From the NCBI GenBank assembly GCA_016707425.1, contig JADJHU010000008.1, positions 62,001-126,000 of the forward strand: a DNA stretch of 64,000 nt. Reading direction: 5' to 3'. The notes beneath the pieces were generated by a model. It was given only the letters and a program-made list of their open reading frames with translations. It was not told the origin of the DNA and made no database searches. This DNA comes from Gammaproteobacteria bacterium. Its GTDB lineage: Bacteria > Pseudomonadota > Gammaproteobacteria > Steroidobacterales > Steroidobacteraceae. This document shows, one piece after another, positions 62,198-64,000 of this stretch. The stretch's first letter is position 1. Every line of letters begins with the position of its first letter. The translations under genes and the position numbers were made by a program.

Positions 62198-62967
62198 ACG
62201 CCACAGACTCCCATGCACTCGATCCACGCCGGCATGTCCCAGGGCCGGGCGAGCTTGCCGGGCGGGTGGTCGCGGTCACCGGCGCAGGCGATGGCATCGG
62301 TCGCGCGGTCGCGCGAGCCTGTGCGCTGCACGGCGCGACCGTGATCCTGATCGGGCGCACAGTGCGCAAGCTCGAGACCGTATGCCACGAGATCGAGACG
62401 ACGGACGCACCGCAACCCCTGATCGCACCCCTCGATCTCGAGACGGCTCTGGCCGGAGACTACGACCGGCTGGCCGATGCGGTCCTCGAGCGCTTCGGGC
62501 GCCTCGATGGCCTGCTGCACAACGCCGGCATCCTGGGCACTCTGACGCCCATCGAGCACTACGACGTGCCGACATGGTGTCGAGTCCTGCACGTGAACGT
62601 CACGGCGGCCTTTGCGCTCACGCAGGTGCTCCTGCCTGCGATCCGGGCCTCCCAGGATGCATCGATCCTCTTCACGACGAGCGGCGTCGGGCGCCGCGGG
62701 CGCGCCTACTGGGGCGCCTATGCCGTCTCGAAATTCGCCATCGAAGGGCTGACCCAGGTGCTTGCTGCGGAGCTCGAGGCGGGCGGGCGCGTCCGCGTGA
62801 ATGCCATCAATCCGGGCCGGGCGCGCACGTGGATGCGCCGCCAGGCCTACCCTTCAGAGAATCTCGAGAGCCTGCCCCTGCCGGAAGCCCTCACCGCGCC
62901 CTACCTCTGCCTGCTGGGGCCGGCGAGCCGCGGCGTGACAGGCGCGAGCTTCGACTGCCAGTTGTAA
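62194..62967 (+). CDS. SDR oxidoreductase, YciK-like
   Basis: A 257-residue SDR: TGAGDGIG, HNAG (in place of NNAG), catalytic Ser in FTTSGVG, YAVSK and a short C-terminus. This matches the YciK group found beside the gyrA/ubiG block in Pseudomonas. TTG start preceded by GAGG and overlapping the previous stop (TTGA). Substrate unknown. The last 77 bases overlap the convergent RluB-like gene. Confidence 0.86.
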   Translation: MNATDSHALDPRRHVPGPGELAGRVVAVTGAGDGIGRAVARACALHGATVILIGRTVRKLETVCHEIETTDAPQPLIAPLDLETALAGDYDRLADAVLERFGRLDGLLHNAGILGTLTPIEHYDVPTWCRVLHVNVTAAFALTQVLLPAIRASQDASILFTTSGVGRRGRAYWGAYAVSKFAIEGLTQVLAAELEAGGRVRVNAINPGRARTWMRRQAYPSENLESLPLPEALTAPYLCLLGPASRGVTGASFDCQL

Positions 62968-63790
62968 CGGACGATCCCGCCCCACGCGCTGGCTGCTCTG
63001 CAGCCGGACCGGGTGCCACGCCCGACAGAAGCGCTGCAACCTCGGCTGGCAGCAGCTCGCGGAACTGGCCTCGGGGAAGGCTACGCTCCAGAACGAGACT
63101 TCCGAGACGCGTACGCAGCACGCGGCTCACGAAGATCCCCTGGCGCTCGAAGAGCTGCCGCAGCTTCCGGCCGGTGGTGCCGCGTGCCTCGACGCTGTAC
63201 CAGCGGTTCATGCCCTCTCCGCCTACGGGCTCGCAGCGCAGGATCTCCAGGCGCTCACCACTGTCGAGCTCTCCCTCGAGCAGCCGTGCGAGACGGCTCT
63301 CATCGAACTCCCCCCGCACGCGCACGCTGAACGCGCTCGTGAGCGCACCCACCGCCCGCTGCAGCTGCGCCGCGAGCTCACCATCAGAGCTCAGCAGTTC
63401 GAGGCCGCCGTCACCGCGCGGCATCGGACTCACGGCGGTGAAACGCCGGCCGGCGCGCCGCGGCAGCCGCTCGGCAACGGACCCCCGCGGCACGCGGGGC
63501 CCGGTCGCCCGGTCTTCGGATGGCGGAAGGTCACCCTCCTGCCCATGGAGCGGATCGCCCGGGGATCGGTGACAGAGATAGACGGCCCGCCCGATGTGTC
63601 CGGGCCGGCGCAGCAGACGCCCGTCGAGCTGAATACGATCGCTCGCCCCCACACGCATGCCGAGCGTCGCCGGCGCGCCGTTTACCATCAGGCGCCCGGC
63701 GCGGATCCATGATTCGATCTGGCGGCGCGAACCGAATCCCAGGCGCGCGAGCGATTTCTGCAGGCGCTCAGGCGGTAACAGGCCCGACAT
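62891..63790 (-). CDS. RluB-like pseudouridine-synthase-fold protein without catalytic Asp
   Basis: A 299-residue protein with an S4 RNA-binding N-terminus (LQKSLARLGFGSRRQIESWIRAGRL) and a pseudouridine-synthase C-domain similar to RluB/RsuA. Where family members have GRLD before the strand, this reads SPMPRGDGGLELLSSDGELA, so the Asp of the active site is replaced by Pro. The late RNREVRRL-like segment is TGRKLRQLF. It is probably inactive as a synthase or does something else with rRNA. In-frame to its Arg-rich tail. Start ATG preceded by GAGGCG. Confidence 0.75.
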   Translation of the reverse strand: MSGLLPPERLQKSLARLGFGSRRQIESWIRAGRLMVNGAPATLGMRVGASDRIQLDGRLLRRPGHIGRAVYLCHRSPGDPLHGQEGDLPPSEDRATGPRVPRGSVAERLPRRAGRRFTAVSPMPRGDGGLELLSSDGELAAQLQRAVGALTSAFSVRVRGEFDESRLARLLEGELDSGERLEILRCEPVGGEGMNRWYSVEARGTTGRKLRQLFERQGIFVSRVLRTRLGSLVLERSLPRGQFRELLPAEVAALLSGVAPGPAAEQPARGAGSSVTTGSRSSRLSRRGSPAPAGRGRAR

Positions 63791-63804
63791 GAGTGCGGCG
63801 CGCC

Positions 63805-64000
63805 TCAGTCGTCGGCGGCCCGCGCGGCCACGAGACTCGCGGCCGCATCGGGACCGGTCTGGGCTTCCTCGTCCTCGGCGCTCTCGTCCTCGCTCATGGT
63901 TTCGCCCCCCGCGGCTCCGTCCGGGGCGACATCCACCGGGACTTCGGGCAGCGGTGCCGATGACAGCGCCTCTCCCTCGGCCGGAAGGCTCAGTTGCGGA
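63805..64000 (-). CDS. Acidic C-terminal tail, probable ScpB (partial)
   Basis: An open frame enters from the window edge and ends in TGA. It encodes about 64 residues rich in Glu, Asp, Ala, Pro and Gly (SEDESAEDEEAQTGPD near the end). Its position directly upstream of a RluB-like gene is where scpB sits in many gammaproteobacteria, and ScpB there carries acidic tails. No conserved domain is in view, so identity is a context-based guess. Confidence 0.45.
   Translation of the reverse strand, partial: PQLSLPAEGEALSSAPLPEVPVDVAPDGAAGGETMSEDESAEDEEAQTGPDAAASLVAARAADD

Noticed and set aside
1..64000. CRISPR array, insertion sequence, prophage or transposase
   Set aside because: No direct repeat series, no inverted-repeat-bounded transposase and no phage-type gene seen on either strand.

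Overview
The window reads as a chromosomal segment of a GC-rich gammaproteobacterium. The right end (about 46-64 kb) carries a block that strongly resembles the Pseudomonas-type order gyrA-serC-pheA-hisC-aroA-cmk-rpsA-ihfB, followed divergently by a TRZ/ATZ hydrolase, a Gph/MupP-type phosphatase and a YciK-type reductase. Two TonB-dependent receptors, Tat-targeted enzymes and a membrane PQQ dehydrogenase fit a Gram-negative aerobe. A lineage near Nevskiales/Steroidobacterales is my guess from the catabolic gene content and is not proven here.

Left part (1-22 kb): a phosphotransferase, a Tat-exported amidase, a glycine-zipper lipoprotein, two convergent short-chain dehydrogenases (SDRs) and an EthD protein. 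Then comes a tightly packed plus-strand operon of about 9.6 kb (6262-15837): TonB receptor, membrane PQQ dehydrogenase, SDR, luciferase-like monooxygenase, acyl-CoA ligase, EthD protein and an SMP-30-like lactonase (frameshifted). Most junctions are start/stop overlaps. It looks like an uptake, periplasmic oxidation and CoA-activation route for an unidentified hydrophobic substrate. Next are a DUF1501/DUF1800 secreted pair (the DUF1800 gene is frameshifted), a Trp/Tyr-repeat lipoprotein, two crotonase-family genes (one BadI/MenB-like) and a second luciferase-like oxidoreductase.

Middle (22-46 kb): a long minus-strand catabolic region. It has an old-yellow-enzyme/dienoyl-CoA-reductase type flavoenzyme, two deazaflavin (F420)-type nitroreductases, two class III CoA-transferases (one without the usual catalytic Asp), and a cassette of two acyl-CoA dehydrogenases, an acyl-CoA ligase, a MaoC hydratase, a DUF35-hotdog fusion and a Cys-less thiolase-fold protein. 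That cassette parallels the chsE1-chsE2-chsH1-chsH2-ltp2 (igr) logic of steroid side-chain removal by retro-aldol cleavage. A second TonB receptor, a tandem EthD protein and a PPOX/F420-type oxidoreductase follow. Then comes an operon etfA-DUF35-thiolase-membrane Fe-S oxidoreductase that probably passes acyl-CoA dehydrogenase electrons to quinone. A small Cys-containing protein of unknown function, another CoA ligase and a dodecin close this part.

Right part (46-64 kb): housekeeping genes galU, a ComEA-like helix-hairpin-helix protein, ihfB, rpsA, cmk, aroA, hisC (frameshifted), pheA, serA, serC and gyrA on the minus strand. A TRZ/ATZ hydrolase, phosphatase, squalene/phytoene-synthase-like gene and SDR are on the plus strand. 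A RluB-like protein without its catalytic Asp and the tail of a probable scpB are on the minus strand.

Four genes carry single-position frame breaks, three of them in homopolymer runs, which suggests residual sequencing indels. No CRISPR array, insertion sequence, rRNA or tRNA was seen. No gene-free stretch exceeds about 285 bp.
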